DNA from: CAYMRB01 sp964392615
GTDB taxonomy: Bacteria > Planctomycetota > UBA8108
DNA length: 8,453 nucleotides
Direction: 5' to 3'
Assembly: GCA_964392615.1 (NCBI GenBank)
Contig: CAYMRB010000436.1
Span: 1 to 8,453, forward strand
The notes under the pieces were generated by a model. It was given only the letters and a program-made list of their open reading frames with translations, searched no databases and was not told where the DNA came from. Shown here piece after piece: positions 6,499-8,453 of the stretch (position 1 is the first letter of the stretch; every line of letters begins with the position of its first letter). The position numbers and the translations under genes are program-made.

Positions 6499-8453
6499 AG
6501 CCAAGACCTCGTCGCTACCGCGGAGCCGCAGCCCGTACCGCGGCGTGTCCTCGCGTTCTACTATACGTGGTACGGTACGCCGGGCGGCCCGCGCGGTGGC
6601 TGGGCGCACTGGCCCGAGGGCGGCCACGATCCCGATCGTCGAGACGAGCGTGGCTGGCGCGACCTCGGCGCGGCGCAGCATCCGATCGACGGACCGTACG
6701 ACAGCCACGACCGCACCGTCATTCGCCGGCACGCAGAGGAGGCCGTCGCGTGCGGCCTCGACGGTTGGATCTCGACCTGGTGGGGGCAACGCGACGTGAG
6801 CGATCGCGCGCTGCAGCTCGTTCTCGACGAGCTTCGCGCGATGGAGTCGCCGCTCGTCGTCACGGCGTACTTCGAGACGACCGGCCGCAGCCGGGCGCGG
6901 GCGGTGGCGGACCTGTCGTATATCGTCGAGAGGTACGGGGAGCACCCGAACTTCCTGCGCCACGACGGCAAGCCGGTCGTGTTCGTCTACGGTCGTGCCA
7001 TGAAAGAGCTCTCGCCCGGCGATTGGCGGCAGGTCGTCACGGAACTGCGAGCACGGCGCCCGTGTGTGCTGATCGCAGACTCGGAAGAAGCCGACCTCGT
7101 GGGGCTCTTCGGAGGCGGGCACAACTACAATCCCGTGTCGCTCGCCCTGGGCGGGCTGGACATGGCGAAGTACTACGATCGCTTCGCGAGCATGTGTCGC
7201 GCGCAGAATGCGATCTCGACGGTGACGGTTCTCCCTGGATACGACGACACGCAGGTGCGCACGCCGGGCATGGCGCTCGAGCGGCGCGGCGGTCGAACGT
7301 ACCGGGACCTGTGGCGCTTCGCGCGCGCGGCGGCGCCGGATTGGGTGTTGATCACGAGCTACAACGAGTGGCACGAGGGCAGCGAGGTCGAGCCGAGCCG
7401 CGAGCACGGGACGTACTACCACGAAGCCACGCGACGCAATGCCCTGAGGTTTCACGCGCCCGGCTGCGGCGTCTTCGACGACCCGCAGGCGGACCTCGGC
7501 GGCTGGCGCGTTGCGGTCGACACCGCGGAGTCGAAGGCGGACGTCGTCGTCACGGCGCACCGCTCCCTGCCGTGCGGACTCGTCGCCAACTTGAGCGGCG
7601 TGAGCGTGCCGATGCGAATCGGCGGAGCGGAACGCGTCGTCGTCAGCGTCGAACCGACGGACGACGCGGCGACGGCGCGGGTCGCGCGCGCTGCCGTCGT
7701 CACGTCAGCGGCCGGGCCGACGACATCGATCGTCTTGCGCGACGACGAGGAGCTTCACGTGTGGGGACGGGCATCGCTCGAGCGGCATCTCTCGCGCGGC
7801 GGCTACCGCGGCGGCGACGAGCTGCGCGATGCGCTGCGTCGAAACGTCATGCTGCTCCTCGGTTCTCCCCGCCTCGACGGCGATGGTCGCGATCGAAGCC
7901 TCGTTGCGGCGCCGGGGATGTCGATCCCGCTCGCCGCGCGCACGCTGTCGCTCGGCACAGGAGCTCTCCGAGAGAGGCGCGGCGCCGCGGTCAAGACGAG
8001 CGGCGACGGGCGGATCGCGCTGCGCGACGGTCAGCTCGTGATCGGCGGTGACACGTCGCCGGGCGAGTACACGATCGGCGTCGGGATCGAGTTTCCCTCA
8101 CAAAAGCCCACTCCACCCGATTCTGCGGCCGGCCTCGAGACGAGATTGCGAGTCTCCGTGATCGAACCGTTCGAGCTCGTCACCTCCTGCAGCGGTGGCG
8201 AGCTGCGCGCACGAGCCATCCCACGATTGGCGTGGACGCCCGGCCAGACTCGGTGGGTCCTGCGAAGTCAGGGCGCCGGACGTCCGGTGCGCGCTGTCGA
8301 CGCCGCGTCGGCGAGCGGGCTCGAAGCGACGAGGTCGATGCCGGCGGCTCTGGGACTCGCGAACGGCTCCGCGCTGGGGACCATCGGCCTGGCGTACGAG
8401 TGGCCGACTGCGAGGGTCGTGCGGTCGCTCGCCCTCCGCGCTCGGGTCGATCT
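6424..8453 (+). CDS. Secreted GH99-like glycoside hydrolase (endo-alpha-mannosidase type), 3' partial
   Basis: Open for 676 codons to the window end without a stop. ATG 6424 is the first start after the in-frame RHS stop and gives a good signal peptide. The GH99 domain spans about residues 40-343 with family motifs in order: AFYYTWYG (44-51), WAHW (60-63), PYDSHD (91-96), GLDGWISTWWG (111-121), HPNFLRHDGKPVVFVYGR (174-191), LPGYDDT (270-276) and SYNEWHEGSEVEPS (312-325). In characterised bacterial GH99 enzymes the two glutamates of NEWHEG are the catalytic pair; here they are E315 and E318, both present. GH99 enzymes cleave internal alpha-1,2-mannosidic links in N-glycans or fungal and yeast mannan, acting as retaining endo-enzymes. 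Exact substrate here is unknown. Residues about 345-676 are beta-rich with no domain I recognise, making the protein much longer than the usual 350-400 residues. It is probably co-transcribed with the RHS gene. Confidence 0.9.
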   Translation, partial: MIRSAVTRTVFVAATLVFLAPTGLASQDLVATAEPQPVPRRVLAFYYTWYGTPGGPRGGWAHWPEGGHDPDRRDERGWRDLGAAQHPIDGPYDSHDRTVIRRHAEEAVACGLDGWISTWWGQRDVSDRALQLVLDELRAMESPLVVTAYFETTGRSRARAVADLSYIVERYGEHPNFLRHDGKPVVFVYGRAMKELSPGDWRQVVTELRARRPCVLIADSEEADLVGLFGGGHNYNPVSLALGGLDMAKYYDRFASMCRAQNAISTVTVLPGYDDTQVRTPGMALERRGGRTYRDLWRFARAAAPDWVLITSYNEWHEGSEVEPSREHGTYYHEATRRNALRFHAPGCGVFDDPQADLGGWRVAVDTAESKADVVVTAHRSLPCGLVANLSGVSVPMRIGGAERVVVSVEPTDDAATARVARAAVVTSAAGPTTSIVLRDDEELHVWGRASLERHLSRGGYRGGDELRDALRRNVMLLLGSPRLDGDGRDRSLVAAPGMSIPLAARTLSLGTGALRERRGAAVKTSGDGRIALRDGQLVIGGDTSPGEYTIGVGIEFPSQKPTPPDSAAGLETRLRVSVIEPFELVTSCSGGELRARAIPRLAWTPGQTRWVLRSQGAGRPVRAVDAASASGLEATRSMPAALGLANGSALGTIGLAYEWPTARVVRSLALRARVD

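Noticed and set aside
6541..7470. GH99-like gene as a WbsX-type glycosyltransferase
   Set aside because: The related WbsX family lacks this signal peptide plus the NEWHEG and LPGYDD context; the motif order here fits GH99 hydrolases better.
6268..7560. 430-codon open frame on the - strand opposite the RHS tip and GH99 gene
   Set aside because: It straddles two real + strand genes, is Arg/Ala/Val-rich with no recognisable motif, and is an expected shadow of GC-rich coding DNA.
6567..8051. 494-codon open frame on the + strand in another frame of the GH99 gene
   Set aside because: It is extremely arginine-rich and low in complexity, while the frame starting at 6424 shows all GH99 motifs and a signal peptide.

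Overview
This GC-rich window (third-position GC about 80-95% where I counted) holds two genes, both on the + strand and both cut by a window edge. There are no rRNA or tRNA genes, CRISPR arrays, insertion sequences or transposases that I can see. Large Ig-like/RHS surface proteins beside GH99-type glycosidases are common in heterotrophic, high-GC environmental bacteria such as Planctomycetota and relatives, or Myxococcota. I cannot fix the phylum from sequence alone. A run of exactly 10 N marks a scaffold gap, so this is a draft or metagenome-derived assembly.

Positions 2-6393 are one giant RHS/YD-repeat protein (at least about 2,130 residues), whose start lies upstream of the window. From N to C it has: the tail of one Ig-like repeat; two clear He_PIG-type repeats of 92 residues and a third, diverged acidic repeat; two further beta-sandwich-like domains; the RHS entry motif (RTYDSR...GDFGHGW); a long array of YD repeats; an unusual insertion with a predicted transmembrane hairpin and a degenerate EF-hand-like loop; a few more YD repeats; the RHS core ending in DPSGL; and a 217-residue, very hydrophobic Gly/Ala-rich C-terminal domain. 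The reading frame appears to break at the N gap (3491-3500). The frame before the gap and the one after it (from 3502) are both perfect YD-repeat sequence, so the break is an artefact of gap length and not a real frameshift.

After a 30-base gap, positions 6424-8453 encode a secreted protein with a family GH99-like glycosidase domain (catalytic motif NEWHEG) and a long C-terminal extension of unknown function, which runs off the window. The tight spacing suggests the two genes are co-transcribed. I infer a surface or extracellular RHS protein paired with an exported alpha-mannan/glycan hydrolase. No immunity-type gene follows the RHS tip.

The points most worth a second look are the membrane hairpin inside the YD shell, and the hydrophobic C-terminal tip with lower third-position GC than either flank, which could be a membrane-acting effector or a membrane anchor.
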